The translations under genes were made by a program, and so were the position numbers. Below the pieces are notes generated by a model. It was not told the origin of the DNA, ran no database searches, and worked only from the letters and a program-made list of their open reading frames with translations. A DNA stretch of 64,000 nucleotides, taken from assembly GCF_001424875.1 (NCBI RefSeq), contig NZ_LMCT01000006.1, positions 44,418-108,417 of the forward strand. The letters are read 5' to 3'. The DNA is from Kitasatospora sp. Root107 (GTDB taxonomy: Bacteria > Actinomycetota > Actinomycetes > Streptomycetales > Streptomycetaceae). Each line of letters starts with the position of its first letter. Within the stretch, counting starts at the first letter, position 1. Shown here in pieces: positions 46,763 to 54,989 of the stretch.

Positions 46763-47802
46763 GCTCGGATGCTCCTTATCGTCACGGCAGGCAGGTTGGC
46801 GGTGGGGTAGCTCGCGCCTCGGACCCAAGCCAGGGTTCGGCGCAGGCCGTCGGCGAGGTCGGTGCGAGGTTCCCAACCCAGTTCGGTGCGGGCGAGGGTG
46901 ATGTCCGGGCAGCGGCGCCTGGGATCATCGGCCGGCAGGGGGACGAACGTGATCGGGGAGGTGGAATCGGCCAGGAGGCGGATCTCCTCGGCGAGTTGGA
47001 GCACGCTGATCTCGCGCGGGTTGCCGATGTTGACCGGCCCCGGGCAGTCGCTCGCCGCTGCGGCGAGGAGCCCTTGGACGGTGTCGTCCACGTAGCACAG
47101 TGACCTGGTCTGCAGGCCGTCACCAGCCACCGTCAGCGGCTCGCCTGCCAAAGCCTGCTGGAAGAAGGCCGGGACGGCGCGGCCGTCGTCGTGGCGCATC
47201 CGCGGCCCGTAGGTGTTGAAGATCCGCACGATTACGGTGTCCGCACGCCCAGTGGTACGAAAGCACGTGACGAGCGCTTCGGCGTACCGCTTGGCCTCGT
47301 CATAGACGCTGCGCGGCCCGACCGGATTGACATTGCCCCAGTACTGCTCGTCCTGGGGATGGACAAGCGGGTCGCCGTAGATCTCAGAGGTGGAAGCCAG
47401 CAGGAGCCGGGCCTGCTTCGCCTGGGCGATATCGAGGGTGTGGAGTGTGCCGATGGCGCCGACCTTCAGCGTCTCCAACGGGAGCCGCGCGTAGTCGAAG
47501 GGCGAAGCAGGAGAGGCGAGATGGAAGACGAAGTCGAGCAGGCCGCTGATCTTCAACGGCGCGGTGATGTCTCGCTGCTCGAAGGTGAAGTGGTCGCTCC
47601 TCAGCACCTGTTCGAGGTTTTCGATGCGGCCCGTGGCGAGGTTGTCGACACCGACGACCTCGGCGCCAAGATCAAGGAGGTGCTCGACCAGGTGCGAGCC
47701 GATGAAGCCGGCTGCCCCGGTCACCAGGACCCGGCGATGCTCGAACGCCGCTATCGTGCCTGCGACCACACGAGGAGGGGCTAGCACTGCAGTTGCTATC
47801 AC
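46759..47802 (-). CDS. NAD-dependent nucleotide-sugar epimerase/decarboxylase
   Basis: Extended SDR of 347 residues. VTGAAGFIGSHLVEHLL near residue 27 is the NAD loop, LLASTSEIYGDP carries the catalytic Ser/Thr, and SVYDEAKRYAE carries the YxxxK pair. VRIFNTYGPRMRHDDGR and the overall block order resemble UDP-glucuronate decarboxylase/dTDP-glucose dehydratase-like enzymes. It probably makes the nucleotide-sugar donor for the GT2 and GT8 enzymes of the operon. GTG 47802 has CGGAG upstream and the frame before it is not protein-like. First gene of the nine-gene operon. Confidence 0.88.
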   Translation of the reverse strand: MIATAVLAPPRVVAGTIAAFEHRRVLVTGAAGFIGSHLVEHLLDLGAEVVGVDNLATGRIENLEQVLRSDHFTFEQRDITAPLKISGLLDFVFHLASPASPFDYARLPLETLKVGAIGTLHTLDIAQAKQARLLLASTSEIYGDPLVHPQDEQYWGNVNPVGPRSVYDEAKRYAEALVTCFRTTGRADTVIVRIFNTYGPRMRHDDGRAVPAFFQQALAGEPLTVAGDGLQTRSLCYVDDTVQGLLAAAASDCPGPVNIGNPREISVLQLAEEIRLLADSTSPITFVPLPADDPRRRCPDITLARTELGWEPRTDLADGLRRTLAWVRGASYPTANLPAVTIRSIRA

Positions 47803-48109
47803 GGTTGTCTCCGTTTCTGGGACACATCTGCGACTGCGGCCCGCCATGGGCCCGCACGGCGGATCAGGTAGGTGCCCGCATCGGCGGCGAAGGTCGGTCA
47901 CCTGCCGCGGCCCAAGCTCGGGGCTTCGGCAGCCCCCACAACCGAGGCCCGCTTGCCGCCGCAGTCGTGGCGTGGTGATGCACCAGGAGACACCCGACAG
48001 GGCAAGGCCAGGCAGTAGGAGACAGCGCGAGCGTTGTGAAAACCCGCAGGTGAGTGTGAAAAGCCGCGAATTCGAGCGCACACCAGTCAACTTGACGTAG
48101 CGTCCGCAC
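47803..48109. promoter_or_regulatory. Divergent promoter region, sugar operon / HTH-TPR regulator
   Basis: 307 bp with no gene, which must hold both divergent promoters. Towards the regulator lie two direct repeats of TGTGAAAAnCCGC (48035-48047 and 48055-48067) spaced 20 bp, followed by TTGACG at 48093. The rest is unremarkable. Confidence 0.5.
48035..48067 (+). repeat. Two phased direct repeats, TGTGAAAAnCCGC
   Basis: The 13-base copies differ at one position (C/G) and start 20 bases apart, about two helical turns, on the same face of DNA. They lie 43 bases before the regulator start codon, as expected for a dimeric activator or repressor site. Confidence 0.55.
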
Positions 48110-49537
48110 GTGACTACGCCCCGAGAGCCCGGCCCGCACACGGCGCGCACCGGCGAGCGAACCAACACGGTGCTGACGACAGCCCTAGGCCAAGCCAGCT
48201 GGTCCCCACGCGAGTTCGTCCGCGCCCTCAACCTCCGCCTGGACGCTGTAGGCGAACCCCGCCTGGACCTCACAGCCGCTCACGCCTGGGTCCGCGGCTC
48301 CGTACCCCGCTCCGACGCCGTCCGCCGCCTAGCCGCCGCGGTACTCACCGCCAAGGCTGGCACCGAATACACCCCCAGCAGCCTCTGGGGCAGCCACTGC
48401 ACTTCCGCGCTGCCAACGAAGACGGTCACCGACGACCTCATCGGCCGCCGCCTACTCACTGACGTTCTGGACACCGCAGCCGCTTGGAACACCAGCGATC
48501 CCCGCGACCAGGCCACTCTCCGTCCCGCCAGCGACCTGTTCACGGCAGCTTGGGACGCCACCCGCCAACCCAGACCCGCGACCGGCCGGGAGTCGGGCAT
48601 CGACCACGTCCTCCCACCGTTGATGAACCTCCTCGAAAGACACCTCGCCGAGCTGCGACGCCTTGACGACGCCACCGGCGGTGGCGCACTCTCGCAGCGC
48701 TACGTCCGTACCGCCCTCGACGGTGTCCTCGGGCTCCTGCGCCACAGCCGCTATACACCGGCCGTCGGCACTCGCCTCCTGCGCAACGCCAGCGGCCTCG
48801 CCCAACTCGCCGGCTGGATGGCCTTTGACGCTGACCTCGCCGCCGCCGGCCAGCGATACCAACTCCTCGCCATCCGCCTCGCCCAAGCCGGAGACGACCA
48901 CGACACCGTCGCCAACGTCCTGGGCATGCTCGCCTACCAGCACGCGGCCAGTCAGAACCCCGCTGCCGCGCTCCGCTTCGCGGAAGCGGCCGTCACCTCC
49001 GCAGCCCGTAGCCTGCCCACCGTCCGAGCCCGGGCGCTCGGTCGCCTCGCCACCGCCCACGCCGCAGCAGGTGACCTCGACGCCTTCCGGGATGCCACCG
49101 ACAGGTGCCACGCACTGCTGGAGCACCGCAGGTCTGACGACCCGCCAGCCCTCTACTACTTCACCCCCGACCAGGTCGCCGCTGAATCCGGCCAGGCCCT
49201 TGTCGACCTGGCCGCCAACAACCAAGGCCGCGCCCGCCGGCTGCTGGCCGAGGCCAACAGCCTCCTGTCGCCGCTGGCAGACCACGGATCTACCAGTGGT
49301 TACAGGCGATCCGCGCTGCTGCATGGCATCCACCTCGCCCGTGCGAACCTCCTCGCTCACGAGCCCGAAGCCACCATCCACTGCCTGCTACGGCTGACCA
49401 GTCACCTCCCCGATGTCCAGTCGATCCGCTGCCGGAACCTCCTGGGCAGCCTCCGTCGGCACGCGGGTACCCGTATCAAGTCGGCGAGCGGCGCTGATGC
49501 GCTGAGCCAGGTCGACAGGGCACTATCAGCCGCATGA
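48110..49537 (+). CDS. HTH-TPR type transcriptional regulator
   Basis: Protein of 475 residues. The N-terminal 80 residues (WSPREFVRALNLRLDAVGEP, later AAHAWVRGSVPRSDAVRRLA) have the helix-turn-helix-like pattern seen in large Streptomyces regulators. The remainder is a series of Ala/Leu-rich helix pairs (for example LLRNASGLAQLAGWMAFDAD and AALRFAEAAVTSAARSLPTV) typical of tetratricopeptide repeats. It diverges from the sugar/cyclitol operon and is likely its regulator; phased repeats lie in its promoter. GTG 48110 is the only suitable start. Its stop overlaps the acetyltransferase start (ATGA), so the two are co-expressed. Confidence 0.75.
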   Translation: MTTPREPGPHTARTGERTNTVLTTALGQASWSPREFVRALNLRLDAVGEPRLDLTAAHAWVRGSVPRSDAVRRLAAAVLTAKAGTEYTPSSLWGSHCTSALPTKTVTDDLIGRRLLTDVLDTAAAWNTSDPRDQATLRPASDLFTAAWDATRQPRPATGRESGIDHVLPPLMNLLERHLAELRRLDDATGGGALSQRYVRTALDGVLGLLRHSRYTPAVGTRLLRNASGLAQLAGWMAFDADLAAAGQRYQLLAIRLAQAGDDHDTVANVLGMLAYQHAASQNPAAALRFAEAAVTSAARSLPTVRARALGRLATAHAAAGDLDAFRDATDRCHALLEHRRSDDPPALYYFTPDQVAAESGQALVDLAANNQGRARRLLAEANSLLSPLADHGSTSGYRRSALLHGIHLARANLLAHEPEATIHCLLRLTSHLPDVQSIRCRNLLGSLRRHAGTRIKSASGADALSQVDRALSAA

Positions 49538-50094
49538 AACACACCAGCCCAGCTCCTCCGATGACTAAGACGACCATCTCCTTGGCAGTTGTCCCGTACA
49601 ACGGCCCCGAGGCACGCCCCCTCACCCAGGCTCTCCACGCCGAGCAGATCGCGACCTACGGCTTTGCCGAAGACCCGGACGACACCCCGGCGGACCACTT
49701 CAACCCGCCGAACGGAGTCTTCGTGATCGCCCGCCTCAGGGGCCGCCAAGCCGCAGTCGGCTGCGGCGGATGCCGGTTGATCGCACCAGACACGGCCGAG
49801 ATCAAACGCATGTACGTGCATCCAGACGCCCGGGGGCTATCACTGGGGTCCCGAATCCTGGAGCTCCTGGAGCAGGAAGCCCGCACACTCGGTGCAGCCC
49901 GCATCCTGCTGGAGACAGGAAACCGGAACGCCGCGGCGCTGTCCCTGTACGAGAAGTTCAACTACCGGCCCATCCCCCCGTATGTCCCAGGCCGCCAGCC
50001 GTCTGTCAACCGGGCGATGGCGAAGACCCTGACCCGGGCGAGCGGCGCCTCACGCACTGGCGCGGAGTCGGCAGCGCTTCAGTCATCGCGGTGA
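49534..50094 (+). CDS. GNAT family N-acetyltransferase
   Basis: Protein of 186 residues. IKRMYVHPDARGLSLGSRIL is the acetyl-CoA pyrophosphate-binding motif A (R/QxxGxG/S-like), and ARILLETGNRNAAALSLYEK with FNYRPIPPY is motif B. GNAT enzymes acetylate amines on small molecules or proteins. The last 20 residues (after AKTLTRAS) are not typical, and that DNA is the junction with the broken gene downstream, so the natural C-terminus may have been lost. ATG 49534 overlaps the regulator stop; ATG 49561 is an alternative. Confidence 0.82.
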   Translation: MKHTSPAPPMTKTTISLAVVPYNGPEARPLTQALHAEQIATYGFAEDPDDTPADHFNPPNGVFVIARLRGRQAAVGCGGCRLIAPDTAEIKRMYVHPDARGLSLGSRILELLEQEARTLGAARILLETGNRNAAALSLYEKFNYRPIPPYVPGRQPSVNRAMAKTLTRASGASRTGAESAALQSSR

Positions 50095-50348
50095 CGCCGC
50101 GACCGCCGGGCACAACTGGCTGAACGACGCCCTCACCGCCCCCGGCAGCAAGATCGACGATCAGATGGCCTTCTACTCCCCGTGGAACCAGAGCATGCAG
50201 CCCGCCTTCAGCTTCCTCCATGCCTGCTGGGCGTTCCCCCTCACCATGCTCTACTCCGCCCGCGCGCTGGAGCACACCGAAGGCGACGTGAAGCGCTTCT
50301 TGGCCGCCTATCTCGACCAGCAGCGCGGCCACCTCGTCACCACCGCTG

Positions 50349-50353
50349 CTGAC
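50349..50353. repeat. Left target-site duplication (CTGAC)
   Basis: CTGAC directly before the left inverted repeat is repeated directly after the right one at 52104-52108. Excision of the IS with one copy rejoins the reading frame of the interrupted gene, which supports the boundary. Confidence 0.7.
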
Positions 50354-50397
50354 TGTCAGCGGTCACGTGATTCGGCTCTGTCGCTGATCTTGTGATC
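50354..50397. repeat. IS left inverted repeat
   Basis: Matches the reverse complement of 52060-52103 at 41 of 44 positions, with the inner 33 bases (GGCTCTGTCGC onward and preceding ATTC) nearly perfect. Confidence 0.85.
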
Positions 50398-50482
50398 AGG
50401 CGGGCGCTGACGGTGGTGCCTGGCATCCTGTGCCGCGTGTACTTCGCCGAGTTTCGAGGCGCTTCTGCCTCATCTGTCCGGT

Positions 50483-52054
50483 GTGGTGGTGGAGTTGGTC
50501 GAGCGGTCGGCTGGCGGGATCACGATGCATGCTCGTGTCCGTGCGGCCGACGCGCCGTGTCCGCACTGCCGGAGCCCATCGGGACGGGTGCACGGGCGAT
50601 ACCTGCGACGACTGTCCGACGCGGCGATCAGCGGCACCCGGGTGGTCATCGAGCTGCTGATACGCCGGTTCCGGTGCCTCAACGCCGCCTGCGCGGCCGT
50701 GACGTTCGCCGAGCAGGTCCCCGGGTTGACCAACCCGCATGCCCGCTACACCCCGCTGATGCGCGGGACACTGACCTCGATCGCGCTGGCGCTGGCCGGA
50801 CGCGCTGGAGGTCGACTCGCGGTCGCGCTGGGGGTCCCGGTGGCGAAGGACACCCTGTTACGCCTGCTCAGAGCCTTCCCCGAGGAGCCCGTCGGGCAGG
50901 TCCGGGTGCTGGGCGTCGACGATTTCGCCCTACGCAAGGGCGACTCGTACGCCACCGTCCTGGTCGACCTGGAGCGGCGACGCCCCGTCGACGTGCTGCC
51001 GGGACGCGAGGCAGAACCGCTGGCCGCTTGGCTGCTCGGCCACCCCGAGGTGGAGGTGATCTGCCGGGACCGGGCCGGCGCCTACGCGGAAGGCGCCCGC
51101 ACCGGTGCCCCGCAAGCGGTGCAGGTCGCCGACGCGTGGCACCTGTGGAAGAACGTCGGCGAGGCGGTGGAGAAGACGGTCGGTGCTCATTTCGCCTGCG
51201 TGCGGGCCGTGTTCGAGAAACCGACGGCCCCCGAACCCGCCGACGCGCCCATTGATGACGAAGGCCCGGTGGCGGCACCGGTGGGGATCCTGGACGTCTG
51301 CGGGCGCGAGCGCCGTCTGGTGGTCCGGACACGGGAGCGGTTCACCCTCGTCCAGGACCTGCTTAGCCAGGGAACGTCACTGGAGTAGATCTGCCACCGG
51401 CTCCAGCTGGACCGTTCCACCGTCCGCCGCTTCGCCCGCGCTTCCAGCATCGACGAGCTCCTGGTCAAGGCGGTCAACCGGTCGACGATCCTGGATGAGT
51501 ACCGGCCCTACCTCCACCGGCGGTGGAACGAGGGCTGCCACGACACCGCCCAACTGCACCGCGACATCGGGGCCCTCGGTTTCACCGGCAGCATCCAGGC
51601 CGTCCGCCGCTACCTGCGCACCTTCACGCCCTCAGTTCCCGCACCGGCGCCCAGGCCCGCTCCACGGCCCCGCCGCGTCGTCCGGTGGATCATGACCAAC
51701 CCGGGCAACCTCACCGACGAGGACGCCCTCACCCTCAAGGAGATCCGCGCTGGCTGCCCCGAACTCGACGCGGTCACCGACCACGTCCGCGACTTCGCCG
51801 AGATGATGCGCGACCTGCGCGGTGACCAGCTGCCCGACTGGATGGAGCGCGTCGAGCAAGACCCCCTGCCCGCGCTGCACTCCCTGGTCAACGGACTTCG
51901 CCGGGACCAGGACGCTGTCATCGCCGGACTGTCCATTCCCTGGAGTTCCGGCCAGGTCGAGGGACAGAACACGAGAGTCAAGCTCATCAAGCGGACCGGA
52001 TACGGCCGCGCCAACTTCGACCTTCTACGCAAACGCATCCTGCACAGGACCTGA
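50483..52054 (+). pseudogene. ISL3-family transposase, interrupted by an in-frame TAG
   Basis: The frame encodes an N-terminal zinc-finger-like part ([21 protein letters not shown] and [10 protein letters not shown]), then the DDE catalytic domain with [15 protein letters not shown] (first Asp) and [14 protein letters not shown] (second Asp). The C-terminal part has WSSGQVEGQNTRVKLIKRTG, which carries the catalytic Glu. A TAG at 51386-51388 splits the 523-codon frame with no frameshift, so the halves are 301 and about 221 codons. The stop lies before the catalytic Glu, so the element is inactive unless the codon is read through. The frame is open upstream to about 50411, and the true start may precede 50483. 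Confidence 0.85.
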
Positions 52055-52059
52055 CCATC

Positions 52060-52103
52060 GATCACAAGATCAGCGACAGAGCCGAATTACGTGACCGTCG
52101 ACA
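52060..52103. repeat. IS right inverted repeat
   Basis: Begins six bases after the transposase stop and mirrors the left end, followed directly by the second CTGAC target copy. Confidence 0.85.
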
Positions 52104-52150
52104 CTGACCACCTGCGCGCCCTCGACCGCTGGCTCGAACACCTTCACTAA

Positions 52151-52712
52151 AGCTGACAGCATGGCAACAGCCCGCTGCCCGGACAGGACGAGCTCGACTA
52201 CGGGCCGGCTGGCCACCAGCCGTGCCTGTACGGGCCCGGCCTGCTCGCCGACCCTCGCCCAGGACGCACCGCCGTCTTCCACTACGGCCACGAGCACGCG
52301 TTCTCCGCTCCCACTCACCTCACCCAAGTTCACCTGCGACCAAGTCCCGGGCGCCCTGTGGCTCACCCGTACCGGCGCTACCCTCCACCTGTGGGCGCCG
52401 GGACTTGACCAACGGCAGTGGCGGGCACCGACTGCTCTGACCGCCGAATGTCGGAGCGTGGGGATCCTCGGCGCGATTACCAAGATCGACAGATGCCGTG
52501 CGGCCCTCGTCGGCGAGTCGGCTCGCCCCGGTGGATGGCGACCTGAATGCCGTCCCCACCGAGCAACAGATGACTTGAACTCCCGGGCCGCGCCTACTTG
52601 GTAGGAGTGTGATCAAGGCCGCTCGGGTGTCCGCTTCACTCGCGTGGCCTTCGTGGCTAGGGTCCGTCGTCCCGGACTTGATCGGTCCGGTCACGGCGTT
52701 CAGGAGGACTCC
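52151..52712 (+). other. Degraded stretch without an intact gene
   Basis: 562 bp. Between about 52160 and 52310 one plus frame has high third-position GC and protein-like text (SPLPGQDELDYGPAGHQPC, TAVFHYGHEHAF), but it degenerates after 52310. A second frame looks partly coding up to about 52500 (FTCDQVPGALWLTRTGATLH). This looks like a decayed gene of unknown type. The last 100 bases are the leader of the next gene. Confidence 0.4.
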
Positions 52713-53639
52713 CTGCGTATCCACCGTAGCCCGCACCCGTCGAACTTCGTGATCATCCCGAACGAGCTGGCGCAGAACCGCGCGATGACCTATACCTCCC
52801 GAGGGCTGCTGGTGGACCTGCTGTCCCGTCCGGACGACTGGAAGGAGACGTGCCGGCACATGGCGGACTCGAGTCCCCAAGGCCGCAAGACCCTGGCTGC
52901 GGCACTGGACGAGCTGCGGGCCTGGGGGTATTACCAGGTGGAGGTGGTCCGCCTGCCCAACGGGCGAATCCGGTCGGAGGCCCACGTTTTCGATCGGCCG
53001 CAGCTCGGAGTGCAGCCGGGTGCCACCCTGCCGGGCTCCGGTGAACCGGCTCCCGGTGATCGTGGCTTCCTTCCAAAGGACCTGGCGAAAGTACCCTCCC
53101 TCCCCGCTGAGCCCGAGCCGGTCGCTGCGGGCGATGAGACGGCCGAGGCTGAAGGCGGGCGGGCGGAGAGCGACCCTGGGTCTCGACCGCAGGCCGCTGA
53201 GCCGCTGGTCGAGATGGACGAGGAGACCAGGGTGGCGATGAACGCGTTGCTGCACGCAGTGAGACCGGAGCGGCGGCTGCCGCTCGGACTGGCCGAGGCG
53301 GCAGCCTTGGCCCCGATGGTCCGAGCGTGGCTGGAGCGTGGCGCCTCAGAGGACCAGCTGCGGGAGGCGCTGCTGGCCGGACTGCCCGAGGTGGTCTACT
53401 CCCCTGCGGCAGTGCTCCGGTCGCGCCTGGAGCGGAAGATGCCCGCTGAGCCGCGCCCCGAGAGGCCGACCCGGCGAATGGCGGAGTGCGCCGGCTGCCG
53501 CGATCCGCTGCCGGAGCCGGGGCTGTGCGGGCGGTGCGGCAGTGCGAGCAGGAGCCGACCGGCGGGAGGACGCGCGGCCAAGGTGACGGCGCGTGGGATG
53601 GACAAGGTCCGTGCAGCGATGGCCGGTTCGACCGCGTGA
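52713..53639 (+). CDS. Plasmid/IME-type winged-helix protein
   Basis: Protein of 308 residues. The first 100 residues (IHRSPHPSNFVIIPNELAQN, TYTSRGLLVDLLSRPDDWKE, KTLAAALDELRAWGYYQVEV) form the winged-helix domain common in Streptomyces plasmid and phage replication-type proteins. A Pro/Glu-rich linker follows, then a helical part and a C-terminal zinc ribbon (CAGCRDPLPEPGLCGRCG). A perfect AGGAGG at 52702-52707 sits five bases before CTG 52713, where the family N-terminus begins, so a CTG start is inferred. The nearest ATG, 52644, lies far upstream of that site. Function inferred from family context only. Confidence 0.68.
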   Translation: MRIHRSPHPSNFVIIPNELAQNRAMTYTSRGLLVDLLSRPDDWKETCRHMADSSPQGRKTLAAALDELRAWGYYQVEVVRLPNGRIRSEAHVFDRPQLGVQPGATLPGSGEPAPGDRGFLPKDLAKVPSLPAEPEPVAAGDETAEAEGGRAESDPGSRPQAAEPLVEMDEETRVAMNALLHAVRPERRLPLGLAEAAALAPMVRAWLERGASEDQLREALLAGLPEVVYSPAAVLRSRLERKMPAEPRPERPTRRMAECAGCRDPLPEPGLCGRCGSASRSRPAGGRAAKVTARGMDKVRAAMAGSTA

Positions 53640-53753
53640 CACGCCGAGGACCGCTTCGGCGGAGAGTGGCCCAAGGCCGGGAGGGCCAGCGGTACGGCGG
53701 TTGTCGGCACCGTGTCGGCCGCTGTCGGACACGATCCCCGACTGGGGGCCGCC

Positions 53754-53804
53754 GTAGGGCGAGGGTGCTCCCGGAAGTATCCAGCAGCACCCTCGTAGCC
53801 CTAC
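53754..53804. terminator. Convergent hairpin terminator
   Basis: GTAGGGC plus GAGGGTGCT (53754-53769) pair with AGCACCCTC and GCCCTAC (53786-53804) with a 3-base bulge. It lies between two convergent genes and includes the P450 stop codon, so it could act in both directions. Confidence 0.65.
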
Positions 53805-54982
53805 AGCAGGACCGGTAGCGACTCCAGGCCGCGGACCAGCCGCGAGTGCCGCCAGCGGAGCTGATCGGCGGGCTCGGCCAGCCGCAGGCCCGGAAAACGC
53901 TCCAGCAGCACCCGCAGCGCGATCTCGACCTCCGCCTGTGCGAGCGGCGCTCCGAGGCAGCGGTGGATCCCGTGCCCGAACGCGAGATGGGAACGAGCCT
54001 CCCTCTCCAGGTCGAGCCGGTCCGGGTCCGAAAACCTGGCCGGATCGCGGTTGGCGGCGCCGGGGCTGACGAACACCGGACTGCCCGCCGGCACGTCCGT
54101 CTCACCAATCCGGACCGGTTCGGGCGCCCACCGCCACGTGGCGATGCTGACCGGGGAGTCGAAGCGCAGCAGCTCGTCGACGGCGCCCGCGGTCCGGTCC
54201 GGGGCCGACCGAAGTAGCTCCAGCTGGTCGGGGTGCCGCAGCAGCGCCAAGACAGCGTTGCCGATCGCGGCGGTGGTCGTCTCGTGCCCGGCCACCAGGA
54301 GCAGTACCGCCAGCGAGACCAGCTCCTGCTCGCTGAGCTGGTCACCGTCGCTGTCGCGGGCGGCGACCAGCGCGGACAGCAAATCCTCGTCCGGATCACT
54401 GCGCTTGGCCACGACCAGCTCGGCCATGTAGTCGGCCAGCGAGTGGGAGGCCGCGTCGATCCTTTGGTGGTCCCCGGTCACGAACAGGTCCGTCGACCAC
54501 TGGCAGATGCCGTCCCGGTCGGCCGTCGGCACCCCGAGGAGCTGACAGATCACGGTGACCGGCAGCGGTGCCGCGAAGCTCTCGACCAGGTCCACCCGCT
54601 GCCCGGGGGACCAGCCCTCGGCCAACTGCTCGGCGAGCGCGCCGATATAGGGGCGCAGCGCGTCGACCGTGGCCGGGGTGAACGCCCGGGTGACCAGCCG
54701 GCGAAGCCGGGTGTGGTCGGGCGGGTCGCTGTTGAGCATCGTGGTGGCCAGCGCGGGGTGCAGGGAGCGCCCTGACGGGCGGCCGGCGAAGAACGCGGCG
54801 GTGTCCTTCGACAGTGCGGGGTCGGCGAGCGCTGCCCTGGCCTGGTCGAAGCCGGTGACCACTGCGGCCGGGAGGGCGCCGCCGTCCATGGGCACTTGGA
54901 GTACAGGTGAGCGTTTCCGCAGGGCCGCGTAGGTGGGGTACCGGTCCGCGTAGAAGGCCGGGTCGGTGAAGGGGGAAGCCAT
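53801..54982 (-). CDS. Cytochrome P450
   Basis: Protein of 393 residues, a normal bacterial soluble P450. The I-helix oxygen-activation motif is LLVAGHETTT, the K-helix ExxR is VDELLRFDS, and the haem loop is FGHGIHRCLGAPLA, with the axial Cys near residue 341. It should hydroxylate or otherwise oxidise a small substrate with external ferredoxin and reductase, neither of which is encoded nearby. TAGGAGCACC precedes ATG 54982. It is the last gene of an operon with the MAB_1171c-like and ImmA/IrrE genes (7-bp gap). Substrate unknown. Confidence 0.93.
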   Translation of the reverse strand: MASPFTDPAFYADRYPTYAALRKRSPVLQVPMDGGALPAAVVTGFDQARAALADPALSKDTAAFFAGRPSGRSLHPALATTMLNSDPPDHTRLRRLVTRAFTPATVDALRPYIGALAEQLAEGWSPGQRVDLVESFAAPLPVTVICQLLGVPTADRDGICQWSTDLFVTGDHQRIDAASHSLADYMAELVVAKRSDPDEDLLSALVAARDSDGDQLSEQELVSLAVLLLVAGHETTTAAIGNAVLALLRHPDQLELLRSAPDRTAGAVDELLRFDSPVSIATWRWAPEPVRIGETDVPAGSPVFVSPGAANRDPARFSDPDRLDLEREARSHLAFGHGIHRCLGAPLAQAEVEIALRVLLERFPGLRLAEPADQLRWRHSRLVRGLESLPVLL

Positions 54983-54989
54983 GGTGCTC

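Larger units (their letters stand above)
50354..52103 (+). mobile_element. ISL3-like insertion sequence, 1750 bp
   Basis: The ends carry 44-bp inverted repeats (50354-50397 and 52060-52103) beginning TGTC, with only three mismatches, and the 5-bp direct duplication CTGAC. One transposase frame fills the interior, split by an in-frame TAG. ISL3 members usually duplicate 8 bp; a 5-bp duplication is unusual, so the family label rests on the transposase. Confidence 0.85.
50081..52150 (+). pseudogene. 5'-truncated gene interrupted by an insertion sequence
   Basis: Before the IS, the frame reads RGDAATAGHNWLNDAL, YSPWNQSMQPAFSFLHACWA and DVKRFLAAYLDQQRGHLVTT. After the IS, the same protein resumes as HLRALDRWLEHLH and stops at TAA 52148-52150. 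Removing the IS and one target copy restores an open frame across the junction. The 5' part is missing and runs into the end of the acetyltransferase gene. The YSPW...LH.A.AF pattern recalls the C-terminal region of HExxH-type putative peptide-modification proteins, but the family is not certain. Confidence 0.6.

Noticed and set aside
52070..52483. Minus-strand frame across the degraded region right of the IS
   Set aside because: It crosses the precise right end of the IS, so it cannot be an ancestral gene; coincidental open frame.
52753..54399. 548-codon minus-strand frame overlapping the P450 gene and the winged-helix gene
   Set aside because: Arg/Pro/Ser-rich shadow; the P450 frame with haem and ExxR motifs is the real gene here.
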